From Blastococcus_B deserti (lineage in GTDB: Bacteria > Actinomycetota > Actinomycetes > Mycobacteriales > Geodermatophilaceae): DNA of 64,000 nt. Position 1 is the first letter of the stretch. Each line of letters begins with the position of its first letter. Positions 55,068 through 63,609 of the stretch are shown here, in pieces. Where the stretch lies: contig NZ_JBHUHP010000001.1 in NCBI RefSeq assembly GCF_042682525.1, forward strand, positions 434,001 to 498,000, given 5' to 3'. Under the pieces are notes generated by a model. That model worked only from the letters and a program-made list of their open reading frames with translations, was not told where the DNA came from and did not search any database. Position numbers and translations under genes: made by a program.

Positions 55068-58000
55068 ACGGCTGACGGTTGGGTCGTGCCGGTGGGCGGA
55101 TGCCCCCGGCGAGCCACCTGCACCCGGTGCAGGGCGGCCCCGGACGCCAGCCAGCCGCTCCCCGGCCGGTGAGGGACCGGCGTGCGGGGCAGCCGGATGC
55201 CGAGCAGGTCCGCGTCGCCGGGACCGGGGCAGAGCAGGAGACCCGCGCGGCCGCGGCGCAGCGCCGCCACCGGTCCCTGGTAGTGGGCCGACAGCTGCGC
55301 GGCGGACGCGGCGGCGATGAGGACCACCCGTCCGTGAGCGGCGGCGGCGGTCGCCCGGGTGAGCGCCGGTCCCTCCGTGGGAGCGCCCACGTCATCGGCG
55401 ATCACCACGCCGATCGCGTCTCCCAACCCGTCGGCCCAGGCGGCCGCGCCCGCCACGTCGGCCGGATCCAGCCACTCGGCGTCCGGGATGTCCGTCGCAG
55501 GCACTCCGCTCGGCCGGCCGACGACGAGGACCGACGCACCGAGCGCCCGGACGTGCCGGCCGAAGGCGGTCAGCGCGGTCGAGCGGCCGCTGGCGGGTGG
55601 ACCGGTCACCAGCAGCCCCCCGGTGCGCGTGAGATCCACCGTCAGGGGCCGGCCCTCGTCCCCACCCGGCCCGACCGGCAGGACCAGGGCGCCCGCACGG
55701 TCTGCCGGCGGGTCACCGACCGGCACGGGCAGCCACGGATCGGGCGGCAGCTCCACGATGCGCAGTGGCGTGGGACGGACCGCAGCCCGCGCGGGCGCCG
55801 GCACGGGTGGGCGGGGCAGCGCGATCTGGCACTCCCGGGCGTCCTCGCCGAGCAGCGCCCGGCCCGGGGGCCGGTGCCCGGGCACGCTGCGGGCGGGGAT
55901 CCCGGCGACGGCATAGTCGGCGCGGTCCGGAAGCGGGAGGACGAGGCGCCGGCGGGCGACCGCGGCCAGCCGGCCACCGGGAAGCAGGCGATCGGCGGTG
56001 GCGACGCAGGTCAGGCCCACCGCCGCGCCGTCACGCATGAGCCGGAGGAGGCTCGCCGACCCACGACCGGGATCCGTCTCGTCCAGGAGGGTCATCACGG
56101 CCTCGACGCCGTCGATCAACAACAGGATTGCGGGTCCCGTGCCACCGACCGCCCGGCGGCCGGCCACCTCCTGGCTCAGCCGGTCCACCAGCCGGACCGT
56201 GCGCAGTGCGTCCTCGCCCCCGACGACGGTCCCGGCGTGCGGCAGTGGTGCGACCTCCGCCGTCAGGCCACCGCCGCCGGTCTCCAGGACGTGCACGTGC
56301 ACCTCCTCGGGCCCGAACCGCCGCACGGCCTCGCCGAGCACCCGCCGGAGCACCGTGGTGCGCCCGCTGCGCGCACCACCGACCGCGAGCCAGGTACCGC
56401 CCTCCGTGAGGTCGAGCTCCAGGAGCTCCTGCGCCTGGATGTCGGGACGGTCGACGACCCCCAGCCGGAGGGGCGGCCGATCCTCGTCCGCGTGCGCGCC
56501 CTCGCCGTCGAGTGCGCCCGGGTCGATCCGGTCCGGCAGAGGCGGACGCCACGGCCGGTGGGGTCGTGGCGTGCCGGAGGACCCGGTGTGCCTGATGAGA
56601 GCGCGGCACAGCCGGGTCAGGTCGGTGTCGGGGCTGCCCGGCGGATCGTCCGGTCCCGGCTGCGCGGTCGAGGGCCACGTCCACCGGCGCGCGGTGGGTC
56701 GGCTCGTCGTCCGCAGCGGACTCGGCCCCGCCACCCGGGCGACCTGGAGGGCGACGGGCGCGTCACTCCCCGACCGCAGCCAGGCGCGGCCCGGCACGTC
56801 GAGGGGGAGATGAGCCGCCTGCGGGCTGCCCAGGACGTCCCGGGACTCCGCCTCGTCAGTGGTCCGCAGGCAGATCCGCAGGCTGCAATTGGCCCGGATC
56901 TCGGGTGACACGACCCCGCTGGGCCGCTGGGTCGCCAGGACCAGGTGCACACCGAGCGAGCGGCCGCGCTGGGCGATGGCCACCAGACCTGGCACGAACT
57001 CCGGGAGCTCCTCGGACAGTCCGGCGAACTCGTCCACGACGATCACCAGACGAGCGAGCTCGACCGCCTCGGGCAGCAGGGCGATGTCGGCGACCTGATG
57101 GGCGGCCAGGACGGCCTCCCGGCGGGTCAGTTCGGCGGCCAGCGAGCGCAGCGCCCGGGCCGTGGTCCGGCCGTCCAGATCGGTGACCAGTCCGACGGTG
57201 TGCGGCAGCGCGGCGGCCTCCGCGAACGCCGCCCCTCCCTTGTAGTCGACCAGGAGGAAGGAACAGCGATCGGGCGGATGGTGCATGGCGAGCCCGGCGA
57301 TGAGCGTCTGCAGCAGCTCGGACTTGCCCGACCCGGTCGTGCCCGCGATGAGCGCGTGCGGTCCCTGGCGGCAGAGGTCCAGCTCCAGCGGGCCGTGTGC
57401 CGTGCGTCCCACGGCCGTGAGCAGTCGGTCCCGTGCGCGGGTCCAGGAGCCGGTGACCCGCTCGGCGTCGTCCACCCGCAGTCCACCGGTCGCCAGCTCC
57501 AGGAGGCGCACCCGGCGGGGCAGGTTGCTCTCACCGGTCAGCGGCTCGAGCGGGGCCAGATCGCGGGACAGTGCCGCGGCGAGGTCGGCGGGAAGCCGGT
57601 CGACGGTCACCGTGTCGCGGTCGGGGGCTCCCTGCCGGCTCAGCACGCCGACGTCGCCGGTCTCCCCGGACAGGCGCAGGACGGCGTCGACGTCGACCGG
57701 TACCTCCCCGGCGCTGTCGGCCACGGCGACCGCCACGATCCCGACGTCCCGGCCGGCGCGCAGGGCGGCCGAGGCACGGGGGTCGAGCGGGCAGTCGGCG
57801 AGCACGACCAGGCAGCCCGGCACCGGTGCAGCGCCGGACGCGCCCGGCCGGCCGGCGGTCACCGCGCGCCGCGCCGCGGTGAGGGCGACCAGCCGCGCGT
57901 GGAGGTCGTCGTCCGGGGCGTCGGCCGAGGGGGACCGACGGGGGGCGACGACGCGGACGGACGCGGGCTCCAGGTGGGGCAGCCAGCGTGCCCAGGTCCA

Positions 58001-59305
58001 GTCGTCCAGCCGGTCGGCCGTCACGAGCAGCAGCAGATCCACCTCTCCCGGCGGGTGCAGCGAACAGAGCTGGGCCACCACGGAGGTCAGGACGCCCAGG
58101 GCCCGTTCCCTCGGTCCGATGACCGCCAGCCCGCCCGTGCTCCGGAGGTCGACGACGACGGGAAGGTGCGCCGCGGTCTCCCGCGTCCGCGTGCCCTCAC
58201 CGTCGATGCGGACCACCCGGGTCGGTCCGGGGCCGGTGCCGAGGCGCACGCTCAGCGCCTCGTCGTCGCCGCGTCTCCGGGTCCACAGCAACGAGGTGTG
58301 CCTGCGCGCGGCCGTGGCCAGGGCGGCGAGATCGGGGTGTGCCAGTTCGGTGGCCCGGACGTGCGCGCCCACCGCCTCCGCGAGCCGGATCTCGGCGGCC
58401 TCGACCGCGAGCGCGTGCGCAGCGGCCTCACGGCGCCCGCTGCGCCGGCCCGACCATCGCTCCGACAGCCAGGTCCCCAGCGCGACCACCGGGCTCAACA
58501 GGGCGAAGAACAGGAACGTGGGTGTGTGCAGCAGCCAGGCCATCACCGCGCCGCCCACCGCAGGAAGGGCGACGGCCACCCAGGCCAACCGGCGTCGGGG
58601 CGGCGGCGCCGGTGGGCGGGGAAACCGCACCTCGACCTCCACCGGGGGTGGGCTCATGCGGGGCGCGGGACGCAGACGCCGGCGGCCGTCCGGGCCGTCC
58701 TCGGTGGTGGCGGCCGGTGCGGCCGGTCCGGCGAGGCCCATGGCGGTCGCCCCCGCCCGCAGGACCACCCCGACGGGCCAGCTCCGGGGCCGGGCGTCGA
58801 GCTCGATGCCGTCCAGCCGGCTTCCGTTGCTGGATCCGAGATCGGCCACCGTGACCGCGCCCTCGCCGACCCGCACCGACGCGTGCCGGCGGGACACGTC
58901 GGGATCGTGCAGCCGGATCGCGGTGTCGCCACTGCGGCCGATGACGTGGTGCCCCCGACCGAGCGGTACCGACCGTCCGGCGTCGGGCCCGCCGACGACG
59001 TGCAGCTCCAGCGCGCTCGACGGCCGGCCGGAATGCTCGCGGGCGGCCGGTCGGCCCAGACCGAGGACGGCGCCGTGGTCGAGCGCGGCGGCGGTCAGGG
59101 GAAGGTCGTCGGGCAGCCGCGCCGAGCCGGCCCACAGGCCGTCCACCTGCCGGCCCACGACCTGGCCGATCGCGGGCAGCACGTCGGCGAGCCGGTGCCG
59201 TGGTGCGGCGGTGACCTCGACGTCGAGGGTTCCCGTACCGCCGCACAGGGTCCAGCAGCGGGTGGCCGGCGTGCCCGGGCCGTCGCCGGAGGAGGAGTCG
59301 CTCAC
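55010..59305 (-). CDS. FHA-domain EssC/EccC-type FtsK/SpoIIIE ATPase
   Basis: 1431 residues. An N-terminal ubiquitin-like region (residues 1-90), an FHA domain (about 100-190; HHVIGRSGDTAIRL, DVSRRHASVRVG, DLGSSNGSRLDG), two membrane helices (about 239-282) and three P-loop modules. The first is complete (AGTTGSGKSELLQTL near residue 655, Walker B LVIVVDEFAGLSEELP, sensor QRGRSLGVHLVLATQRPSG). The second (GGARSGRTT, near 975) and third (GPPASGRSTALT, near 1235) have degenerate A-loops. This is the type VII secretion motor. It diverges from a WXG100 gene; no EccB, EccD, EccE or mycosin gene is near. Confidence 0.92.
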   Translation of the reverse strand: MSDSSSGDGPGTPATRCWTLCGGTGTLDVEVTAAPRHRLADVLPAIGQVVGRQVDGLWAGSARLPDDLPLTAAALDHGAVLGLGRPAAREHSGRPSSALELHVVGGPDAGRSVPLGRGHHVIGRSGDTAIRLHDPDVSRRHASVRVGEGAVTVADLGSSNGSRLDGIELDARPRSWPVGVVLRAGATAMGLAGPAAPAATTEDGPDGRRRLRPAPRMSPPPVEVEVRFPRPPAPPPRRRLAWVAVALPAVGGAVMAWLLHTPTFLFFALLSPVVALGTWLSERWSGRRSGRREAAAHALAVEAAEIRLAEAVGAHVRATELAHPDLAALATAARRHTSLLWTRRRGDDEALSVRLGTGPGPTRVVRIDGEGTRTRETAAHLPVVVDLRSTGGLAVIGPRERALGVLTSVVAQLCSLHPPGEVDLLLLVTADRLDDWTWARWLPHLEPASVRVVAPRRSPSADAPDDDLHARLVALTAARRAVTAGRPGASGAAPVPGCLVVLADCPLDPRASAALRAGRDVGIVAVAVADSAGEVPVDVDAVLRLSGETGDVGVLSRQGAPDRDTVTVDRLPADLAAALSRDLAPLEPLTGESNLPRRVRLLELATGGLRVDDAERVTGSWTRARDRLLTAVGRTAHGPLELDLCRQGPHALIAGTTGSGKSELLQTLIAGLAMHHPPDRCSFLLVDYKGGAAFAEAAALPHTVGLVTDLDGRTTARALRSLAAELTRREAVLAAHQVADIALLPEAVELARLVIVVDEFAGLSEELPEFVPGLVAIAQRGRSLGVHLVLATQRPSGVVSPEIRANCSLRICLRTTDEAESRDVLGSPQAAHLPLDVPGRAWLRSGSDAPVALQVARVAGPSPLRTTSRPTARRWTWPSTAQPGPDDPPGSPDTDLTRLCRALIRHTGSSGTPRPHRPWRPPLPDRIDPGALDGEGAHADEDRPPLRLGVVDRPDIQAQELLELDLTEGGTWLAVGGARSGRTTVLRRVLGEAVRRFGPEEVHVHVLETGGGGLTAEVAPLPHAGTVVGGEDALRTVRLVDRLSQEVAGRRAVGGTGPAILLLIDGVEAVMTLLDETDPGRGSASLLRLMRDGAAVGLTCVATADRLLPGGRLAAVARRRLVLPLPDRADYAVAGIPARSVPGHRPPGRALLGEDARECQIALPRPPVPAPARAAVRPTPLRIVELPPDPWLPVPVGDPPADRAGALVLPVGPGGDEGRPLTVDLTRTGGLLVTGPPASGRSTALTAFGRHVRALGASVLVVGRPSGVPATDIPDAEWLDPADVAGAAAWADGLGDAIGVVIADDVGAPTEGPALTRATAAAAHGRVVLIAAASAAQLSAHYQGPVAALRRGRAGLLLCPGPGDADLLGIRLPRTPVPHRPGSGWLASGAALHRVQVARRGHPPTGTTQPSAVHSRSSAGPSSWLAYQASS

Positions 59306-59454
59306 GGCGCGATCGTGTCCGCTGGAGCGCCTCCGCGGGGACGGCGAACGCGGATCTGTGGACAGGGGCGGGCCTGTGGAGAACCCCGGCAGCGTCCCCG
59401 CCGGAGGTCCTAGCGTTCGCCGCGACCGGGACGGGCCCGGATCGAGGAGGAACG

Positions 59455-59748
59455 GTGAAGGTCGACATCGCCACCCTGCAGTCCATGGCCGGTCAGTGCC
59501 GGGCCGAGGCCGCTGACACGGCGGGCCGGCACGCCACCCTGTCCAGCAGCATCAACACCTCCGTGCTCGACGGGTGGACCGACAGCCAGGCGGCCGTCCA
59601 GTTCAGCGAGCTCTACGAGCAGTGGCGGATGTCCGCTCAGGGGGTCAGCGACGCGCTGACCGGCATGGGAACGCTGCTGACGAACGTGGCCGCGTCCTAC
59701 CAGCAGCACGAGGCCGACATGGCGGCCCGCATCGGGGCGATGCTCTGA
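59455..59748 (+). CDS. WXG100-family secreted protein (ESAT-6-like)
   Basis: 97 residues, GTG start with GAGGAGG upstream. Two helices joined by a turn: MKVDIATLQSMAGQCRAEAA and FSELYEQWRMSAQGVSDALT. The turn reads GWTDSQ, so the WxG motif is W-T-D. The C-terminal YQQHE fits the YxxxD/E export signal of type VII substrates. Alone, it would form a homodimer. It faces the EssC-like ATPase gene across 149 bp, which suggests that one is exported by the other. A strong hairpin follows. Confidence 0.88.
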   Translation: MKVDIATLQSMAGQCRAEAADTAGRHATLSSSINTSVLDGWTDSQAAVQFSELYEQWRMSAQGVSDALTGMGTLLTNVAASYQQHEADMAARIGAML

Positions 59749-59802
59749 CGTGCGGCCCGGCATGCGCTGACGCGGCCCGCGGAGCTCCGACGCGCGGCCG
59801 GG

Positions 59803-59844
59803 GCGGTCCGTGGGCGCGACCTCTCCGCCGCGCCCACGGACCGC
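59803..59844 (+). terminator. Terminator after the WXG100 gene
   Basis: A perfect 16-bp stem (59803-59818 with 59829-59844; arm GCGGTCCGTGGGCGCG) with a 10-base loop, 55 bp past the stop codon. The remaining gap up to 60010 holds no other recognised signal. Confidence 0.85.
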
Positions 59845-60010
59845 TGCCCTCGTCCCGGTCGACAGGCGGCGCGGGCGCCCGTCCGTAAGATCACCACCCG
59901 TCCAGGCGGGTCACCGGTGCTCCGCAGTGGCGGCCCGACCGTCGACACGGTGGATCCCGCCGCTCCGGCACCGGGTGCGCGCCTCAACGGTCGAGGTCGG
60001 GAGCGAGCCC

Positions 60011-60517
60011 ATGCAGTTCGGTCGGTACTACGAGGAGTTCGAGATCGGGGCGGTCTACAAGCACTGGCCCGGCAAGACCGTCACCGAGTACGACGACCAC
60101 CTGTTCTGCCTGCTCACGATGAACCACCACCCGCTGCACATGGACGTCAACTACGCGGAGAAGACGACCGACTTCGGCAAGAACGTCGTCGTGGGCAACT
60201 ACATCTACTCGCTGCTGCTGGGCATGAGCGTCCCCGACGTCTCGGGAAAGGCGATCGCCAACCTGGAGATCGAGTCCCTGCGGCACGTGGCCCCGACGTT
60301 CCACGGCGACACCATCTACGGCGAGACCACCGTCCTCGACAAGACCGAGTCGAAGTCGAAGGACGACCGCGGTGTCGTGCACGTGGAGACGATCGGCTAC
60401 AAGCAGGACGGCACGGTGGTCTGCATCTTCCGTCGCAAGGTCATGGTGCCCAAGCGCTCCTACGGCGAGGCCCGTGGTGGCGAGCAGCCCGGCCGCCCGC
60501 AGCCCGCTCCCCGCTGA
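60011..60517 (+). CDS. MaoC-family dehydratase
   Basis: 168 residues from the ATG at 60011, with GGGAG upstream; frame-open sequence before it has no family look. Hot-dog fold: YYEEFEIGAVYKHWPGKTVT, EYDDHLFCLLTMNHHPLHMD (the Asp/His hydratase residues lie here), FGKNVVVGNYIYSLLLGMSV, LRHVAPTFHGDTIYGETTVL and a basic C-terminus. These enzymes hydrate or dehydrate acyl-CoA esters; the mesaconyl-CoA hydratase-like branch looks closest. No matching CoA-pathway genes are near. Confidence 0.88.
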   Translation: MQFGRYYEEFEIGAVYKHWPGKTVTEYDDHLFCLLTMNHHPLHMDVNYAEKTTDFGKNVVVGNYIYSLLLGMSVPDVSGKAIANLEIESLRHVAPTFHGDTIYGETTVLDKTESKSKDDRGVVHVETIGYKQDGTVVCIFRRKVMVPKRSYGEARGGEQPGRPQPAPR

Positions 60518-60540
60518 GCGACCCGGTGACCCGGCCGCGG

Positions 60541-60990
60541 TCAGCCGGGCAGGACGCCCCAGCCGCGGAGGGTCTCGACCAGCCGCGGGGTGCACGTCAG
60601 CCGCTCCAGGGTCGCCGCGTCGGCCAGGACGACGTCGGTCGCGTCGTCGCCGGCGACCGGTTCCTGGTCCGGGGGATCGATGCTGCACGCCAGGTCGACG
60701 ACGTCGTACACGACCCCGGCGGCCGGGATGCGCACGCTCCCCACGACGGCCCCGGGGCGCACCGTCAGCCCGGTCTCCTCCCGCACCTCCCGGCGGACCG
60801 CCTGCTCCAGCGTCTCGCCCGGCTCCACCCGGCCGCCCGGCAGGGACCAGAGGCCGGCGTGGGGCTCGTGACCGCGCCGGATCAGCAGGATCCGGCCGGC
60901 GGTGTCCCGCACCACGGCGCCGACGCAGGCCACGACCGGCGGCTCGTCGCCCTCGGATCCGGTCAGCAGCATGGACAGCACGCTACGCAA
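60541..60990 (-). CDS. NUDIX hydrolase
   Basis: 149 residues. The NUDIX box is complete: GGRVEPGETLEQAVRREVRE followed by ETGL, with all Gly and Glu residues in place. Around it: VVACVGAVVRDTAGRILLIR, RGHEPHAGLWSLPGG and a C-terminal strand-helix end. These enzymes cleave nucleoside diphosphates linked to another group, such as oxidised nucleotides or ADP-ribose; the substrate is not evident. It converges on the MaoC gene with a 23-bp gap. Confidence 0.92.
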   Translation of the reverse strand: MRSVLSMLLTGSEGDEPPVVACVGAVVRDTAGRILLIRRGHEPHAGLWSLPGGRVEPGETLEQAVRREVREETGLTVRPGAVVGSVRIPAAGVVYDVVDLACSIDPPDQEPVAGDDATDVVLADAATLERLTCTPRLVETLRGWGVLPG

Positions 60991-61082
60991 CGGGCACCGG
61001 CGGGCCCGCCCTGCCGCGTGCCGGACGCCACACGCCGGGCTCCGCTTGACGATTCGCGACCGCCCCAGGACGGTGTTGCCCG

Positions 61083-61706
61083 ATGAGCGCTGCGCCGGTC
61101 TGCCCCCGCTGCGGCGAGACGCTGGTCGTCCGCCCCGGCTCGACGGCCCAGGCGTGGTGCCACGTCCACGGCGCCGTGACGCCGCTGCACCACACCGTCC
61201 TGGTCGCCCACGACGCGATCTCGGCCGTGACCGCGGACGCCCGCGTCCCGGCCTGGGTACCCGATCCCATGCCGGCCGGCTGGTCGGTCACCGGCCTGGC
61301 CTGGGGCGGGGAACCGGGTGCCCGGGCGATCGTCGTCGACTGCGCCGGCCCGGCCCCGCTCGGCGGCTCGGCCGAGCTGGTCCTCGTCGCCGAGGAGCCG
61401 GGCACCGGAGTCGGCTGCGGATATGCCGGGTTGCCGGGGCTCGACCCGGGTGACGTGATCACCGGGCCGTCCTCGGTGGACGTGAAGGCAGCCGGCCAGC
61501 ACGCACCGCTGTGGGCGGTGCCCACCGCCGACGACCGCGCGGCCTTCGTCGGCGAGGCCTTCGGAGTCTGGTTGTGGTTGGTCATGTGGCCGATGAACGC
61601 CGCCTGGCTGCTCGCCGAGCACTTGGAGCTGCTCGACCTGCGCGACCGCATCTATCCCGACCTGCCGCTGGGCCCGCCCAGCGAGCACCTGCTCCCGGGC
61701 AGATGA
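61083..61706 (+). CDS. DUF6758-like protein
   Basis: 207 residues. An N-terminal zinc-knuckle-like CPRCGE and AWCHVHGAVTPLHH (CxxC then CxxH) opens the protein; then PAWVPDPMPAGWSVTGLAWG, CAGPAPLGGSAELVLVAEEP and FVGEAFGVWLWLVMWPMNAA. This matches an actinobacterial family that, to my knowledge, is DUF6758, usually encoded next to PHP phosphoesterase and PH-domain genes, as here. Function unknown. Confidence 0.82.
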   Translation: MSAAPVCPRCGETLVVRPGSTAQAWCHVHGAVTPLHHTVLVAHDAISAVTADARVPAWVPDPMPAGWSVTGLAWGGEPGARAIVVDCAGPAPLGGSAELVLVAEEPGTGVGCGYAGLPGLDPGDVITGPSSVDVKAAGQHAPLWAVPTADDRAAFVGEAFGVWLWLVMWPMNAAWLLAEHLELLDLRDRIYPDLPLGPPSEHLLPGR

Positions 61707-61872
61707 ACGGAACTCCACCGGGCCCTTTCATGATCGGCGCGTCGCCGATGTGGCGCACGGGAGCTGTGTTACCCATGGGACGAAGCGGTCCGCCGCAGTC
61801 GGGCGGACCCCGTATCCGCAGGTGCGCCGGCCGTCGGACCCTGCCCGCACGAGCGCACCCGTGGAGGTGGCG

Positions 61873-62031
61873 GTGAACCTCAAGAAGGTCGTCACCTGGT
61901 TGGTCGTGGCATTCGTCGTCTTCTACGTCATCCAGGCCCCGGAGCAGTCCGCCCAGCTGGTCCGCAACGCCGGCACGGCGCTCGGCGACGCGGCGTCGTC
62001 GCTCGCCCAGTTCGTCGGCTCGCTCGTCTAG
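61873..62031 (+). CDS. Micro-protein with one membrane helix
   Basis: 52 residues from the GTG at 61873, with GGAGG four to eight bases upstream; earlier in-frame GTGs at 61861 and 61867 have no ribosome site. MNLKKVVTWLVVAFVVFYVI is a single helix after two Lys, and the rest (QAPEQSAQLVRNAGTALGDA) is amphipathic. Small proteins of this kind lie just before bacterial PH-domain genes in Streptomyces too. It starts 167 bp after DUF6758 and ends 14 bp before the PH gene, so it is likely part of that transcript. Confidence 0.78.
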   Translation: MNLKKVVTWLVVAFVVFYVIQAPEQSAQLVRNAGTALGDAASSLAQFVGSLV

Positions 62032-62045
62032 GGCCCTCCGAGCCC

Positions 62046-62693
62046 GTGACCAGGCCGGAGCCGCTGGAGCTGCCTCCCCGGGCCAGCAAGGACGTCGAGA
62101 AGTACCTCCTTCCCGACGAGACGGCGGTCGTGGCCACCCGCCGGCACTGGGCGGTGCTCATCGAGCCGACGGTGAAGGCGCTCCCGTTCCTCGTGGCAGG
62201 GGGGTGGTTGGTCCTCCGCGACCCGGAGAACCGGGTGACCAGCTGGGCGGGGCTCTTGGTGCTCCTGGCCACGCTCCTCTACTACGCCCTGCGGGTCGGC
62301 GAGTGGTGGATGCGGCACTTCATCGTCAGCACCCGGCGGGTCCTGCTGACCTCCGGCATCATCGTCCGGACGGTGACCCTGCTGCCCCTGCGCCGGATCA
62401 CCGACCTCACCTGGAAGGAGACCCTTCTGGGGCAGCTGCTCGGGTACGGGACCTTCCGGTTCGAGTCCGCGGGGCAGCAGCAGGCGCTGTCGCAGATCAC
62501 CTTCCTGCCCGGGGCCGACGACCTCTACCGCCGGGTCAGCGCCCTGCTGTTCAGCACGGACTGGGGCGGCGCGGCCTCCGGCGGCGACGACGAGGGCAAT
62601 CCCGAGCCGCCGTCGTCGCGCCGCCCACCGGGTGCCGACCCCGGGCAGCGGGACACCGAGCCGATCCAGGGCCTGCCGCCGCGCCGGCCGTGA
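62046..62693 (+). CDS. Bacterial PH-domain membrane protein
   Basis: 215 residues, GTG start. DVEKYLLPDETAVVATRRHW, then two helices (LPFLVAGGWLVL; WAGLLVLLATLLYYALRVGE), followed by the PH2-type domain: RHFIVSTRRVLLTSGIIVRT, VTLLPLRRITDLTWKETLLG and LLGYGTFRFESAGQQQAL. The TRRxLLTSGIIxRxxxxxPL block is the bPH2 hallmark. The C-terminal 50 residues are charged and disordered. Function of such proteins is mostly unknown, with roles in envelope stress suggested for some. The PHP gene follows after 22 bp. Confidence 0.88.
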   Translation: MTRPEPLELPPRASKDVEKYLLPDETAVVATRRHWAVLIEPTVKALPFLVAGGWLVLRDPENRVTSWAGLLVLLATLLYYALRVGEWWMRHFIVSTRRVLLTSGIIVRTVTLLPLRRITDLTWKETLLGQLLGYGTFRFESAGQQQALSQITFLPGADDLYRRVSALLFSTDWGGAASGGDDEGNPEPPSSRRPPGADPGQRDTEPIQGLPPRRP

Positions 62694-62715
62694 GACTGCG
62701 GCAGGCTGGGCGGTG

Positions 62716-63573
62716 ATGCGGATCGACCTGCACACCCATTCCTCGGTGTCCGACGGCACCGAGAGCCCGGCGGAGCTGCTGGCGACCGCCCGCGCCGCCG
62801 GCCTGGACGCCGTCGCCCTGACCGACCACGACACGACCGCGGGGTGGGGCCTGGCCGAGGCGGCACGCCCGCCCGGGCTGACCGTCGTCCCGGGCATGGA
62901 GCTGTCCTGCCGGTGGTTCCCCCACGACCAGCCGCCGATCAGCGTCCACCTGCTCGCCTACCTGTTCGACCCCACCCATCCCGGGTTCGCCGCCGAGCGG
63001 GCGCGGTTGCGCGACGAGCGGCTCGGACGGGCCGAGCGGATCGTCGCCGCGCTGGCTGCCGCAGGGCACGGTGTGGTCTGGGAGCGGATCGTCGAGCGGT
63101 CCGAGGGCGGTGTCGTCGGCCGTCCGCACATCGCCCGCGCGCTCGTCGAGGCCGGCGCCGCCGACTCGGTCGACCACGCGTTCGCCACCCTGCTGCACCA
63201 CCGCAGCCCGTACTACGTGACCAAGGCCGACACCGATGTCCGCCAGGGCATCGCCCTGGTCCGGGCGGCCGGCGGGGTGCCGGTGTTCGCCCACGGGCTG
63301 GCCACGAAACGGGGCCGGGTCGTCGGGGACGACGCGATCGCGGCGATGGCCGACGCCGGGCTGCTCGGGCTGGAGGTCGACCACCCCGACCACTCGCCCG
63401 AGGAGCGCGTCCACCTGCGCGGTCTGGCGGCCGACCTGGGACTGATCACCACCGGGGCGAGCGACTACCACGGCACGAACAAGGCCACGCCGATCGGGGC
63501 GTGCACCACCGACGCCGACCAGTTCGAGGCGATCCTCGCCGCCGGCACCGGCAGCGCGCCGTTCCGGGACTGA
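62716..63573 (+). CDS. PHP-domain phosphoesterase
   Basis: 285 residues from the ATG at 62716 (GTG one codon upstream possible). Metal-binding residues of the PHP fold: MRIDLHTHSSVSDGTESPAE, VALTDHDTTAGW, VVPGMELSC, VFAHGLATKRG and TTGASDYHGTN. It resembles YciV/RnaM-type 5'-3' nucleases and 3',5'-nucleotide bisphosphate phosphatases, cleaving phosphoester bonds with a metal cluster. It may work on short RNA or on nucleotide by-products; which one cannot be told. Confidence 0.9.
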   Translation: MRIDLHTHSSVSDGTESPAELLATARAAGLDAVALTDHDTTAGWGLAEAARPPGLTVVPGMELSCRWFPHDQPPISVHLLAYLFDPTHPGFAAERARLRDERLGRAERIVAALAAAGHGVVWERIVERSEGGVVGRPHIARALVEAGAADSVDHAFATLLHHRSPYYVTKADTDVRQGIALVRAAGGVPVFAHGLATKRGRVVGDDAIAAMADAGLLGLEVDHPDHSPEERVHLRGLAADLGLITTGASDYHGTNKATPIGACTTDADQFEAILAAGTGSAPFRD

Positions 63574-63609
63574 GCCAGAACCGTCGGACCCGGTGGTTAC
63601 CGTGGGCGC

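Noticed and set aside
59343..59421. DnaA boxes or an origin between the EssC-like and WXG100 genes
   Set aside because: Two CTGTGGA words and an inverted repeat (GGCGAACGC/GCGTTCGCC) are present, but they match DnaA boxes only partly and there is no dnaA, dnaN or AT-rich unwinding region.
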